64,000 nucleotides of DNA from Halomonas halophila (GTDB lineage Bacteria > Pseudomonadota > Gammaproteobacteria > Pseudomonadales > Halomonadaceae), in the NCBI RefSeq assembly GCF_030406665.1, contig NZ_CP129121.1:3499218-3563217 (forward strand), in the 5' to 3' direction. The notes below the pieces were generated by a model. The model was not told the origin of the DNA. It made no database searches and worked only from the letters and a program-made list of their open reading frames with translations. The translations under genes and the position numbers were made by a program. Within the stretch, counting starts at the first letter, position 1; each line of letters starts with the position of its first letter. Of the stretch, positions 41,310 to 50,103 are shown piece after piece.

Positions 41310-42344
41310 TCAGGGCATCATCGCCGGGGCGTCGAGGCCGGCGAACTCGTCGAGGCCGAACATCAGGTTGAGGTTGTGCACGGCCTGGCCGGAGGCGCCC
41401 TTGACCAGGTTGTCGATCACCGAGAGCACCACCACGGTGTCGCCGTCGCCGGGGCGATGCACGGCCATCCGGCAGACGTTGGCGCCCTTGACGCTGCGCG
41501 TCTCGGGGTGGCTGCCCGCGGGCATGACGTCGACGAAGGGCTCGTCGGCGAAGCGCTGCTCGAACAGCGCCTGCAGGTCGCCCGGCTCGCCTTGCAGGCG
41601 GCCGTAGAGGGTGGCGTGGATGCCGCGGATCATCGGCGTCAGGTGCGGCACGAAGGTCAGGCCCACCGGGCCGTTCGCGGCGTCGCCCAGGCCCTGGCGG
41701 ATCTCGGGCAGGTGACGGTGGCCGGAGGCGCCGTAGGCCTTCATCGATTCGCTGGCCTCGGCCAGCAGCGACGGCACCTTGGCGCCGCGGCCGGCGCCGG
41801 TGACGCCGGACTTGCAGTCGGCGATCACGTGATCGGCGTCGATCAGGCCGGCCTCCAGCAGCGGCAGCAGGCCGAGCTGCACGGCGGTGGGGTAGCAACC
41901 GGGCACGGCGATCAGGCGCGCCTGGCGAATCCGCTCGCGGTTCACCTCGGGCAGGCCGTAGACAGCCTCCTCGAGCAGTTCGGGCGCGCCGTGGGGCTGG
42001 CCGTACCAGGCGGCCCACTCGTCGGCGTCGCGCAGGCGGAAGTCGGCCGACAGGTCGATGACCCGGGTGCCGCGCTCGAGCAGATCAAAGGCCAGGGCGT
42101 GGGCCACGCCGTGGGGCGTAGCGAAGAACACCGCATCGCAGGCCGCCAGGCGCGCCGGATCGGGCTCGCTGAAGCGCAGCTCGTCGTAGTGGCCGCGCAG
42201 GTTGGGATACAGTTCGCTGACCCCGAGCCCGGCCTCGCTGCGCGAGGTGATGGCCTCGACGCTGACCTCCGGGTGGCGAGCCAGCAACCTGAGCAGTTCG
42301 ACGCCGGTATAACCGGTGCCGCCGACGATTCCGACCTTGATCAC
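41310..42344 (-). CDS. argC: N-acetyl-gamma-glutamyl-phosphate reductase
   Basis: 344 aa. Third step of arginine synthesis. The GTG at 42344 has GAGGAG seven nt upstream and gives VIKVGIVGGTGYTGVELLRL; upstream frame to 42416 is not conserved. NADPH-binding GGTGYTG (residues 8-14), catalytic Cys in AVPGCYPTAVQLG (about 148), and SGVTGAGRGAK. Length matches type 1 ArgC. Confidence 0.97.
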   Translation of the reverse strand: MIKVGIVGGTGYTGVELLRLLARHPEVSVEAITSRSEAGLGVSELYPNLRGHYDELRFSEPDPARLAACDAVFFATPHGVAHALAFDLLERGTRVIDLSADFRLRDADEWAAWYGQPHGAPELLEEAVYGLPEVNRERIRQARLIAVPGCYPTAVQLGLLPLLEAGLIDADHVIADCKSGVTGAGRGAKVPSLLAEASESMKAYGASGHRHLPEIRQGLGDAANGPVGLTFVPHLTPMIRGIHATLYGRLQGEPGDLQALFEQRFADEPFVDVMPAGSHPETRSVKGANVCRMAVHRPGDGDTVVVLSVIDNLVKGASGQAVHNLNLMFGLDEFAGLDAPAMMP

Positions 42345-42473
42345 GATGGGGCTCCTCGATGGTGGACGCTGGGACCTGAGTGGGAGGATATGATACACAA
42401 GAGGAAGGGCTCCCACCCAGCCTCGCAGGGGCCAGGGTTGAAATAGGGGCCGGGGTCTAACAGGAAGGACACC

Positions 42474-44249
42474 TTGCCGCGTTTTCCACTTCCCCGCTTC
42501 AGTCTCGATCGTTTCCGCCGCCAGCTGGCCAGCGTGGATGCACTGCCCCAGCTCTGCGTGCTGGGACTGGTGTCCGGCCTGATCACCGGCGGTCTGATGG
42601 TGCTGTTCCGCCTGGCGCTCCAGCTGGGCGCCATGATCTTCCTGCCCGGTGGCAATCCCGAGAACTTCGAGGCGCTGTCGCCGCTGACGCGTGCCCTGCT
42701 GCCACTGCTGGCGGTGACGCTGATCGGTGCCTGGCTATGGTGGTTGCGGCCCGCCGGCCGACAGATCGGCATCGCCCACGTGATCGAGCGACTGACCTAC
42801 CATCAGGGGCGCTTCCCGGTGCGCAACTGGTTCACCCAATGGTGGGTGGGCCTGATCTCGGTGCTGGGCGGGCTCTCGGCGGGGCGCGAAGGGCCTGCCA
42901 TTCATCTGGGCGCGGCGGCCTGCAGCGGACTCGGCCAGCGCCTGCGCCTGCCGCACAACAGCCTGCGCGTGCTGGTGGCCTGCGGCACCGCGGCGGGCAT
43001 CTCGGCCTCGTTCCATACGCCGGTCGCCGGGGTCATCTTCGCCATGGAAGTGGTGATGATGGAGTACACCATCACCGGCTTCATGCCGGTGATCCTGGCC
43101 TCGACCATGGGCGCCGTGGTCTCCCAGGCGGTGTTCGGCTTCGAGCTGCCCTTCGAGGGCACCGGTCTCGCCCTGGGGTCGCTGCTCAACCTGCCCTGGA
43201 TCGTGCTGAGCGCACTGGGCATCGGCCTGCTGGCCGGCGGTTTCGTGCGCGTGGCGCGTGCCGGCGACCGCCTCAAGCGCGTGCCCTTCGCGCTGCGCTT
43301 CGCGCTGGCCGGCGGCGTGGTCGGCGCCATGGCCTGGTGGTACCCCCAGGTGCAGGGCATGGGCTACGACACCCTGGGGCTGACCATCGGCGGCTCGCTG
43401 AGCCTCGACGTGCTGCTGGCGGTCGCCATCGGCAAGCTGCTGATCACCGCCTTCACCGTGGCCTGCGGCATCCCGGTGAGCATCATCGGCCCGGTGGTGG
43501 TGGCCGGTGGAGCGGCCGGTGCCCTGTGCGGCCTGCTCGGTGCCCAGCTGCTGCCGGATCTTGCCGCCGGCCCCGCCGTCTACGCCATGCTGGGCATGGC
43601 CGCGATGATGGGGGCCGTGTTGCAGGCGCCGCTGGCGGCGCTGATGGCGCTGCTGGAGCTGACCCATAACCCCAACCTGATCCTGCCCGGCATGCTGGCG
43701 GTGGTGGTGGCCGGTCTGACGTCGCGTCAGCTGTGCGGCTGCGACGGCTTTTTCATCAGCGTGACCCGCCACGGCCTGCATCCGCTGCAGCAGCCGCTGA
43801 TGCAGGCCCTCAGCCGGGTCTCGGTGCCGGCGGTGATGGAGCGCGATCTGGTACGCTCGCGCCGTCGGGTGACCCTCGACCAGGCCAGTGCCCTGCTCGT
43901 GGCGAAGCCGGTGTGGATCGTGATCGAGCGCTCCAGCGATGCCAAGCCGACCCTGGCGCTGAAGGCGGCCGACCTGGCGCGCTGGATGCTCGAACACGAC
44001 GAGACCGACAAGCTGATCGACAAGGAGGGCCGCCTGGACCTGCTGGAGATCCCCGGGCAGCGCCTCGACCTGGCACCGATCCACCTGCAGGCGACGCTCT
44101 CCGAGGCCTTCTTGCGGCTCAACACCAAGCATGCCGACGCCCTCTACGTGGAGCACGGGCATCGGCCGAAGCAGAAGCGGATTTCCGGTATCATCACCCG
44201 CGACGCCATCGAGCGTTACTATCGCTACAGCGATGCATCCCCCGGCTAG
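42474..44249 (+). CDS. ClC family chloride channel/antiporter
   Basis: 591 aa. The TTG start at 42474 is preceded by AAGGA with four-nt spacing. About 12 membrane segments (30-420); the ion-path motif GREGPAIHLGAA holds the gating/proton glutamate, and the GIPVSIIGPVVVAGG segment corresponds to the second conserved pore helix region. A cytosolic C-terminal tail of about 160 residues (from about 440) contains a CBS-like region (SGIITRDAIERYYRY). Selectivity and stoichiometry cannot be read. Divergent from argC. Confidence 0.9.
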   Translation: MPRFPLPRFSLDRFRRQLASVDALPQLCVLGLVSGLITGGLMVLFRLALQLGAMIFLPGGNPENFEALSPLTRALLPLLAVTLIGAWLWWLRPAGRQIGIAHVIERLTYHQGRFPVRNWFTQWWVGLISVLGGLSAGREGPAIHLGAAACSGLGQRLRLPHNSLRVLVACGTAAGISASFHTPVAGVIFAMEVVMMEYTITGFMPVILASTMGAVVSQAVFGFELPFEGTGLALGSLLNLPWIVLSALGIGLLAGGFVRVARAGDRLKRVPFALRFALAGGVVGAMAWWYPQVQGMGYDTLGLTIGGSLSLDVLLAVAIGKLLITAFTVACGIPVSIIGPVVVAGGAAGALCGLLGAQLLPDLAAGPAVYAMLGMAAMMGAVLQAPLAALMALLELTHNPNLILPGMLAVVVAGLTSRQLCGCDGFFISVTRHGLHPLQQPLMQALSRVSVPAVMERDLVRSRRRVTLDQASALLVAKPVWIVIERSSDAKPTLALKAADLARWMLEHDETDKLIDKEGRLDLLEIPGQRLDLAPIHLQATLSEAFLRLNTKHADALYVEHGHRPKQKRISGIITRDAIERYYRYSDASPG

Positions 44250-44257
44250 GAGTCGAC

Positions 44258-44689
44258 ATGTACCTCTGGATCAAGGCCCTGCACCTGGTGGCCGTGGTGA
44301 CCTGGTTCGCCGCCCTGTTCTATCTGCCGCGCCTGTATGTCTACCACGCCATGGCCCGGGATCGCGGCGAGTCCCAGGCCATCGAGTATTTCAAGACCAT
44401 GGAGCGCAAGCTCTACCGGGGCATCATGACGCCCTCGATGATCGCCGTGCTGGTGTTCGGCGGCGGGCTGCTGGCGCTGAATCCGGGCTGGCTGTCTCAG
44501 GGCTGGATGCATGCCAAGCTGACCCTGGTGGCGGCGCTGGTGGCCTATCATCACGTGTGCCTGATCTATCTCAAGCAGTTCGCCGACGGTCGCTGCAGCC
44601 GCAGCCATCGCTACTTTCGGATCTTCAACGAGCTGCCGGTACTCGCCCTGTTGGCGATCGTCCTGCTCGCCGTGCTGAAGCCGTTCTGA
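44258..44689 (+). CDS. hemJ: Protoporphyrinogen IX oxidase HemJ
   Basis: 143 aa membrane protein, four helices. It makes protoporphyrin IX in heme synthesis where hemG/hemY are missing. Conserved His in KALHLVAVVTWFAALFYLPR (residue 9; stretch begins at 6) and the HAKLTLV lysine (about residue 87) are present, along with the ALFYLPRLYVYH motif. AGGAG precedes the ATG by six nt. TGATG overlap with thiD, and hemL is one gene away, so heme genes cluster here. Confidence 0.93.
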   Translation: MYLWIKALHLVAVVTWFAALFYLPRLYVYHAMARDRGESQAIEYFKTMERKLYRGIMTPSMIAVLVFGGGLLALNPGWLSQGWMHAKLTLVAALVAYHHVCLIYLKQFADGRCSRSHRYFRIFNELPVLALLAIVLLAVLKPF

Positions 44690-45540
44690 TGACAGGGGAT
44701 GCGCAGACTCACCCCCATCTGCCGGCGGTACTGGTGCTGGCCGGCCACGATCCCACCGGCGGCGCCGGCCTGGTGGCCGACAGCGAGGCGGTGGCCGCCT
44801 GCGGCGGCTGGGCGCTGACCGTGCCCACGGCGTTGACGGTGCAGAACTGCCGCGACGTCGGCGCCGTGCAGCCGGTGGACGGCGTGCTGATCCGCGACGC
44901 CGCCGCGGCGCTGGAGGACATCGAGATCGCCGCCATCAAGGTCGGCCTGCTGGCCTCCGAGGCGGCCCTCGACGCGGTGGTGGAGATCATCCAGCGCCGG
45001 CCGGGCGTGCCGGTGGTGGTCGACCCGGTGCTCAGGGCCGGCGGCGGGCATGAGTTGTCCACACCCACCTTGATCGAGACCTTTCGCCGGCGCCTGCTTC
45101 CCCTTGTGGATATCCTGACGCCCAATCGCCGGGAGCTGGGCCGACTGGCCGGTGGCGCCTGCGCCGACGACACCGAGCGTGCGGTCGAACTGATGCACCT
45201 GGGCTGCCAGGCGGTGCTGGTCACCGGTACCGACGATCCCGAGGAGCGGGTGCCCGCGGGGCGGGTACGGCACACCCTGCACGTGCCGGACGGCGATCGC
45301 CAGTGGACCTGGACGCGGCTGCCAGGCGTGTTTCACGGCTCCGGCTGCACCCTGGCGTCGTCGCTGGCGGCGCGGCTGGCCCAGGGAGAATCGCTGGTGG
45401 CGGCCTGCGAGCAGGCCCAGGCCTACACCTGGCAGACGCTGTCCCATGGCTGGCGCCCGGGTCACGACGACGGCGACGATCAGTGGCTGCCGAGGCGCCT
45501 GTGGCGGCTGCCGGTGGCTCGCTTCGAGCAGGACGCCTAG
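44689..45540 (+). CDS. thiD: Hydroxymethylpyrimidine (phosphate) kinase
   Basis: 283 aa ribokinase-fold kinase of thiamine pyrimidine salvage/synthesis. N-terminal VLVLAGHDPTGGAGLVAD with substrate loop, PVVVDPVLRAGGG, ILTPNRRELGRLAG, and the anion hole GSGCTLASSLAARLA with the catalytic Cys. The start overlaps the hemJ stop (TGATG). The family is often beside hemL/thiE; thiE is not here. Slightly divergent from E. coli ThiD, so PdxY-like activity is not excluded. Confidence 0.87.
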   Translation: MTGDAQTHPHLPAVLVLAGHDPTGGAGLVADSEAVAACGGWALTVPTALTVQNCRDVGAVQPVDGVLIRDAAAALEDIEIAAIKVGLLASEAALDAVVEIIQRRPGVPVVVDPVLRAGGGHELSTPTLIETFRRRLLPLVDILTPNRRELGRLAGGACADDTERAVELMHLGCQAVLVTGTDDPEERVPAGRVRHTLHVPDGDRQWTWTRLPGVFHGSGCTLASSLAARLAQGESLVAACEQAQAYTWQTLSHGWRPGHDDGDDQWLPRRLWRLPVARFEQDA

Positions 45541-45738
45541 GCGCCGGACTGGTCATCCACGACCCAAGCATCGAGAATGAGGCCATGACCGAGACATCTT
45601 CGCGGGGATTGAGCGACGTTCACCGGGGAATCACCGCTCGCCCAGAGATTGTCCAGAGATTTATCCACAAGCCGAACGCCGTGACCGCGCGGCTCCGGCG
45701 TGATGCGACGCTTACTTTCAACAGCTAATGAGGTTGAC

Positions 45739-47028
45739 ATGACCACATCCGCCCAGCTCTTCGAACGGGCCTGCCGCCATATTCCCGGAGGCGTGAATTC
45801 GCCGGTGCGTGCCTTCAAGGGCCTGGAACGTCCGCCGGTGTTCATGGAGCGGGCGCAGGGCGCCTACCTGTTCGACGTAGAGGGCAAGCGCTATGTGGAC
45901 TACGTCGGTTCCTGGGGGCCGATGATCACCGGCCATGCCGACCCGGAGGTACTCGGCGCGGTGCGCGAGCGCCTCGACAGCGGCCTCTCCTTCGGCACGC
46001 CCACGGCCATCGAGACCACCATGGCCGACCTGATCTGCGAGATGATCCCCAGCATCGAGATGGTGCGCATGGTCAACTCCGGCACCGAGGCCACCATGTC
46101 GGCGATCCGCCTGGCCCGCGGCTATACCGGACGCGACAAGATCGTGAAGTTCGAGGGCAACTACCATGGCCACTCCGACTCGCTGCTGGTCAAGGCCGGC
46201 TCCGGTGCCCTGACCCACGGCGAGCCCAGCTCGCCGGGCGTGCCGGCGGCCCTGGCCGAGCACACCGTGACCCTGTCGTACAACGATCCGGATGCGGTCG
46301 AGCAGTGCTTCGAGGAGATCGGCGACCAGGTGGCCTGCATCATCGTCGAGCCGGTGGCCGGCAACATGAACTGCATTCCGCCGCAGCCCGGCTTCCTCGA
46401 GACCCTGCGCCGGGTCTGCGATCGCCATGAGAGCGTGCTGATCTTCGACGAGGTGATGACCGGCTTCCGCGTCGCCATGGGCGGTGCCCAGGCGCATTAC
46501 GGCGTCGAGCCCGACCTGACCTGCCTGGGCAAGATCGTCGGCGGCGGCATGCCGGTGGGCGCTTTCGGCGGCCGCCGCGGCATCATGGAGAACATCTCGC
46601 CGCTGGGGCCCGTCTATCAGGCCGGTACCCTGGCGGGCAATCCACTGGCTATGGCGGCGGGCATCGCCCTGCTCACCAAGCTGCGCGAGCCGGGCTTCCA
46701 CGACGCTCTCAGCCAGCGCGTCGAGACCCTGTGCCACGGCCTCCAGGAGCGGGCCGATGCCGCCGGCATCGACATGATCACCCAACAGGCCGGTGGCATG
46801 TTCGGCGTCTTCTTCACCGGGCAGAGCCGGGTCGATAACTTCGCCCAGGCCACCGCCTGCGACGGCGACGCCTTCCGCCGCTTCTTCGCCAGCATGCTCG
46901 AGCAGGGCGTCTACATGGCGCCCTCCGCCTTCGAGGCCGGTTTCATGTCCAGCGCCCATGCGCCCGAGGACATCCAGCTGACCCTGGACGCGGCCGAGGT
47001 GGCCTTCGCCGCCATGCGCCAGGACTGA
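45739..47028 (+). CDS. hemL: Glutamate-1-semialdehyde 2,1-aminomutase
   Basis: 429 aa PLP enzyme that makes 5-aminolevulinate for heme in the C5 pathway. ATG at 45739 with GAGG five nt upstream. Motifs: HIPGGVNSPVRAF, SGTEATMSAIRLARG, GNYHGHSD, IFDEVMTGFR and the PLP lysine in CLGKIVGGGMPVGAFGG (about 267). Length equals E. coli HemL (426). A perfect DnaA-box 9-mer lies 70 bp upstream (45661-45669), possibly by chance. Confidence 0.97.
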   Translation: MTTSAQLFERACRHIPGGVNSPVRAFKGLERPPVFMERAQGAYLFDVEGKRYVDYVGSWGPMITGHADPEVLGAVRERLDSGLSFGTPTAIETTMADLICEMIPSIEMVRMVNSGTEATMSAIRLARGYTGRDKIVKFEGNYHGHSDSLLVKAGSGALTHGEPSSPGVPAALAEHTVTLSYNDPDAVEQCFEEIGDQVACIIVEPVAGNMNCIPPQPGFLETLRRVCDRHESVLIFDEVMTGFRVAMGGAQAHYGVEPDLTCLGKIVGGGMPVGAFGGRRGIMENISPLGPVYQAGTLAGNPLAMAAGIALLTKLREPGFHDALSQRVETLCHGLQERADAAGIDMITQQAGGMFGVFFTGQSRVDNFAQATACDGDAFRRFFASMLEQGVYMAPSAFEAGFMSSAHAPEDIQLTLDAAEVAFAAMRQD

Positions 47029-47064
47029 CGGCACCCGACAAGACCGCGTGAACGGAGAAGAACG

Positions 47065-48300
47065 ATGAACCAGCGACACGCCCCCGGAAGTCCGACCCGA
47101 GATGTCACCCTGGAGACGCTGGTCGAGCGCCTGAGCGCCTGGCATGCCGATCACGCCACCGACGAGGCCACGCCCCTGCATGAGGCCGTTCAGCGGCGCG
47201 TGGCCGCCGAGACGCAGGCCCTGACGGCGCTGATCGTCGCCGACGAAGACCGCCAGCGACTGCAGGCCCTGAGTCGCTGGCTGGAGGAGAACCTGTCCCG
47301 CTTGGCGCCCGTCTTCAAGACGCGCGAGGCCCGGCGGCTGCCGCGCAGCTGGGCCTGCGAGCACCCTGACAGCCGGCTGCTGGACGAGGGGCGCGTGGTG
47401 ATGGTCAATGCCATCGATCGCGACCTTCAGAGCCACGGCGCCGAGGTCGTCCAGGATCCGGCCGCGGACCTGGCCTCGCTGCTGGTGGGGCTCGAGGTGC
47501 GTGACGAGTCGCGGCTGGCACGGCTGGCGCTGGACGGGTACCTGCGGCTCAGCGGCGACTACCAGGCCGCCCGGCTGCTGTCGGTGTTCCGGGTGCTCGA
47601 GTGCCTGGCCGGCGCGCGTCGCGCCCTGCGTCGGTTGGAGGCGGCCGAGGGCGACGACGAGCGCCCTGCCCTGCTGGCGGAGACCATGGGCGCCTGCCGC
47701 CGCTATCTGGAGCTGGCGGAACGGCACGCGGAGTTCCGCTTTCCGCCGCTGGTCATCGGCGTCGGGGTGTCGGGCAGTGGCAAGAGCCGCTTCACCCGCA
47801 ACCTGGTGACTCGCCTGGGCGCGGTGCGGGTGGCGTCACATGCTGAGCGGCGTCGCCTGCATGGACTTTCTCCACAGGCGGTGGAGGGCGAAGCGCCTGT
47901 GGGTATCTTCGATGCCTCGACCACCGAGCGTACCTATCAGCGGCTGGCGCAGTGTGCCGGCCACCTGCTGGATGCCGGCCTGCCGGCCTGCATCGACGCG
48001 ACCTGCCTGACCCAGGCGCAGCGTGACTGGCTGCGGCATCAGGCCGAGAGCCGGGGGCTGCCGGTGCTGCTGGTCAGCTTCGAGGCGGATCAGGCGACCC
48101 TGACGCGTCGCATCACCAAGCGGGCCGGACGCCATGGCGTGACCGCGGAGGAAGGTCTCGCGGTGCTGTCGCATCAGCAGGCGGCCTTCGAACCCTTCTC
48201 CGACGAGGAACGCTTCCACCTCGTGCGGCTGGACACGACGGCGGACAACGCCGGCGAAACGCTGGCCGGGCTGATCCAGGAGCATATGCACTGGAGCTGA
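47065..48300 (+). CDS. Fusion of APH-like domain and P-loop kinase domain (COG2187/COG0645 type)
   Basis: 411 aa. The N-terminal half (about 1-225) is an aminoglycoside-phosphotransferase-like helical region (RLARLALDGYLRLSGDYQAARLL), but I see no intact catalytic HGDxxxxN motif, so it may be degenerate. The C-terminal half is a P-loop kinase: GVGVSGSGKSRF (about 237), a DAT/IDATCLT-type segment and a C-terminal lid region. Proteins with this pairing are widespread but their substrate is unknown. It follows hemL by 36 bp in the same direction and ends at a hairpin. Confidence 0.75.
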   Translation: MNQRHAPGSPTRDVTLETLVERLSAWHADHATDEATPLHEAVQRRVAAETQALTALIVADEDRQRLQALSRWLEENLSRLAPVFKTREARRLPRSWACEHPDSRLLDEGRVVMVNAIDRDLQSHGAEVVQDPAADLASLLVGLEVRDESRLARLALDGYLRLSGDYQAARLLSVFRVLECLAGARRALRRLEAAEGDDERPALLAETMGACRRYLELAERHAEFRFPPLVIGVGVSGSGKSRFTRNLVTRLGAVRVASHAERRRLHGLSPQAVEGEAPVGIFDASTTERTYQRLAQCAGHLLDAGLPACIDATCLTQAQRDWLRHQAESRGLPVLLVSFEADQATLTRRITKRAGRHGVTAEEGLAVLSHQQAAFEPFSDEERFHLVRLDTTADNAGETLAGLIQEHMHWS

Positions 48301-48310
48301 AGTGCCTGCC

Positions 48311-48345
48311 GAGACCGGCTACCAGGGCCGGTCTCTCCATGCTTT
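48311..48345 (+). terminator. Probable terminator after the APH/kinase gene
   Basis: Nine-bp stem GAGACCGGC/GCCGGTCTC (48311-48335) followed by a moderately T-rich stretch. It separates the housekeeping genes from the secreted-protein island. Confidence 0.65.
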
Positions 48346-48439
48346 CTTCCCCATCTTCTCCCTTACTTCTCCTTCTCACGCGTTCCCGAGTGTTACGTCG
48401 GCTTGGCATACCGCCCTGCGGTTCGGTGTTAGCTGATAC

Positions 48440-48535
48440 GACATAATATATTGAAAATCAGGGATAAATATTGAGGCGTGACGACAGTGTCAAGACTGAA
48501 ACAGGTTTGTACCTAATATGTTTCAATATGTTAAA
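48440..48535. promoter_or_regulatory. AT-rich upstream region with three ATATTGA-type sites
   Basis: ATATTGAAA at 48448-48456, ATATTGAGG at 48468-48476 (20 bp apart) and the reverse complement TTTCAATAT at 48521-48529. They lie 180-260 bp before the sigma54 promoter, the distance normal for enhancer sites of a bacterial enhancer-binding protein. The region is strikingly AT-rich compared with neighbours. Which protein binds is inference. Confidence 0.45.
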
Positions 48536-48704
48536 GCACTGTTTTTAAATATTTTATCCTCGCATGGCCACTTCAGGCACGGAGTCACTGTTTCATCAGC
48601 CTGACACTCCGCTCGGCAATATCCCGCCATTGCCTTGCCTGCCTCTCCCCATACCCGACGCCTTCCGATTTCTTCGTCCGCACTATCAGAAGGTTACTGA
48701 AAGT

Positions 48705-48720
48705 TGGCACGTCCCGTGCT
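48705..48720 (+). promoter_or_regulatory. Sigma54 promoter in front of the glycine-rich protein gene
   Basis: TGGCACGTCCCGTGCT matches the sigma54 pattern TGGCACG-N4-TTGCW with one change (GTGC for TTGC), and the diagnostic GG and GC are exactly 10 nt apart. It lies 145 bp upstream of the ATG at 48865. A sigma54 enhancer-binding protein is encoded 5 kb downstream. Confidence 0.75.
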
Positions 48721-48864
48721 CTAGGTTTCATGCCTGCGAGTGGGATCTTCAAGGGTTCAAGAGAGACCTCCGGCTCAGCAGGCCGTGACACCGACGCCGG
48801 CAGCGATCCGAGGATCGTCCGGCAAGACGCAAGGGATTCTGTCGAATCGAACGGGAGTGTGATC

Positions 48865-50001
48865 ATGAGTACCAAAGCATATGCAATCGCGGGAACTTCC
48901 CTGCTGGCGCTGGTCATGGCGATTTCCACTGCCCAGGCCAACCCGACCGCCAATGGCGACGATGCCTTCCAGTTTGTGGCTTCTGACGCCACTGCAAACG
49001 CTGGGGATGGTGGTAACAGCGCCGGTGGTGACGGCAACGGTTTTGGCGCGAGCTCTGCTAACGCCAACGGTACCGGCACCGGCGTAGGCGCCCTTCTGGG
49101 CTATGGTGAGGGTAAAGGTGAAGGCGGCAAAGCCGAGTCTTCTGGCTTCGGCTATGGCTCCGGCGGTAACGGTGGCCCGGCCGGCGACGGTGGCGATGCC
49201 TGGGCCATGAGCGAGTCCTACAACACCGCCATCAGCGTGATCTCCGAGCAGCAGATGAATTCCGTTGTCATCGGGGACTCCATCAGCGTCCGTGGCGCTC
49301 GTGGTGCCCGTGGGGCAGCGGGTGGTGAAGGCGGCATCAACGCGGCCGTCAGCGTCGGCGCCGGTCTTGGCGGCGATGGTGGTGACGGTGACGGTGACGA
49401 TGGTGGTGACGCCGGCGCCCTGGGTCTGGGGGCCGCGGAAGGCGGTGATGGAGTCGGTGCCGGCATCGGGCTGGGTGCCGGTGAAGGTGGCGATTCCGGT
49501 GCTGGCGCCCTCTCCGCGTCTGGCAACAGCGATGGCGATGCGACCGGAACCGGGATCGGTGCGCTGCTCGGTCTGGGTCTTGGGACCGCAGATAACTCTG
49601 GTGACCAGACTGCCAAAGCCGGTTCCACTGACGCCGATTCCACCGCTGGGGACGGCAGTGGCACCGGGCTCGGTGCCGGCTCAGGCACCGGTGGTGACGG
49701 CAGTGCTGGCGGCTGGGCCGGTGCGGTGGCCGGTGACGGCGGCAGCGGCTACGGCGGCGGCGGCGGCGGCGGCAAAGGCGTCGGCGGCGATGCCTATGCC
49801 GCAGGGGCCCATGGCGGCGCCGGTGGCAACGGGGGCAACGGCGGCGCAGCCGTCCTGCGCACCGGCGCTTCCAGCATCTCCGTGGCGGCCGGAGGCGTCT
49901 ACGGCGGCGTGTCCAACATGAACAGCTCCAGCGGGTTCTACAACTCGCAGCTGTCCGGCACCAGCATCTCCGCCCACAGCGGCGTGAGCATCGGCAACTG
50001 A
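48865..50001 (+). CDS. Secreted glycine-rich structural protein of a Fap-like island
   Basis: 378 aa, no cysteine. ATG at 48865 with GGGAG seven nt upstream; upstream in-frame codons to 48730 are non-coding leader. Signal peptide of about 25 residues (ends AQA|NPT). Most of the mature chain is Gly/Ala/Asp/Ser/Asn-rich low-complexity sequence (for example GGDGGDGDGDDGGDAG near 170 and GAGGNGGNGG near 320). Two segments differ: about 114-142 (SESYNTAISVISEQQMNSVV...) and 345-378 (NMNSSSGFYNSQLSGTSISA...), beta-prone and Asn/Ser/Gln-containing like amyloid cores. GTGTGVGALLG and ATGTGIGALLG are internal near-repeats. Position before a C39 peptidase suggests a major fibre or matrix subunit, comparable in role to FapC. 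I cannot assign a known family. Confidence 0.8.
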   Translation: MSTKAYAIAGTSLLALVMAISTAQANPTANGDDAFQFVASDATANAGDGGNSAGGDGNGFGASSANANGTGTGVGALLGYGEGKGEGGKAESSGFGYGSGGNGGPAGDGGDAWAMSESYNTAISVISEQQMNSVVIGDSISVRGARGARGAAGGEGGINAAVSVGAGLGGDGGDGDGDDGGDAGALGLGAAEGGDGVGAGIGLGAGEGGDSGAGALSASGNSDGDATGTGIGALLGLGLGTADNSGDQTAKAGSTDADSTAGDGSGTGLGAGSGTGGDGSAGGWAGAVAGDGGSGYGGGGGGGKGVGGDAYAAGAHGGAGGNGGNGGAAVLRTGASSISVAAGGVYGGVSNMNSSSGFYNSQLSGTSISAHSGVSIGN

Positions 50002-50006
50002 TGGCT

Positions 50007-50068
50007 CGGGCCTCGCGAGAGGCCCGTTTGCCCAATCGGGAACTGGCGGACGAGGTTCCGCCAGTTCC
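50007..50068 (+). promoter_or_regulatory. Two adjacent intercistronic hairpins
   Basis: Stem 1: CGGGCCTC/GAGGCCCG with GCGA loop (50007-50026). Stem 2: 12-bp GGAACTGGCGGA and complement (50039-50068). Only short T-runs follow, so they may act as leaky terminators or protect the 3' end of the glycine-rich mRNA, giving more of gene 1 than of the genes behind it. Confidence 0.65.
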
Positions 50069-50103
50069 TTCACTGTCCGTTTATAGTCAGTGGAGGCAGA
50101 GCG

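Noticed and set aside
48564..48788. Small open frame (74 codons) before the glycine-rich gene
   Set aside because: It overlaps the sigma54 promoter, has no ribosome-binding site and shows no protein-like pattern.
49290..49330. Short Gly-X-Y run (GARGARGAAG) like collagen
   Set aside because: Only a few triplets; too short for a triple helix and not continued in the protein.
49360..49480. Gly-Asp-rich stretch resembling RTX calcium-binding repeats
   Set aside because: The nonapeptide pattern GGxGxDxUx is not kept (hydrophobic U position missing), and there is a Sec signal peptide and no type I exporter nearby.
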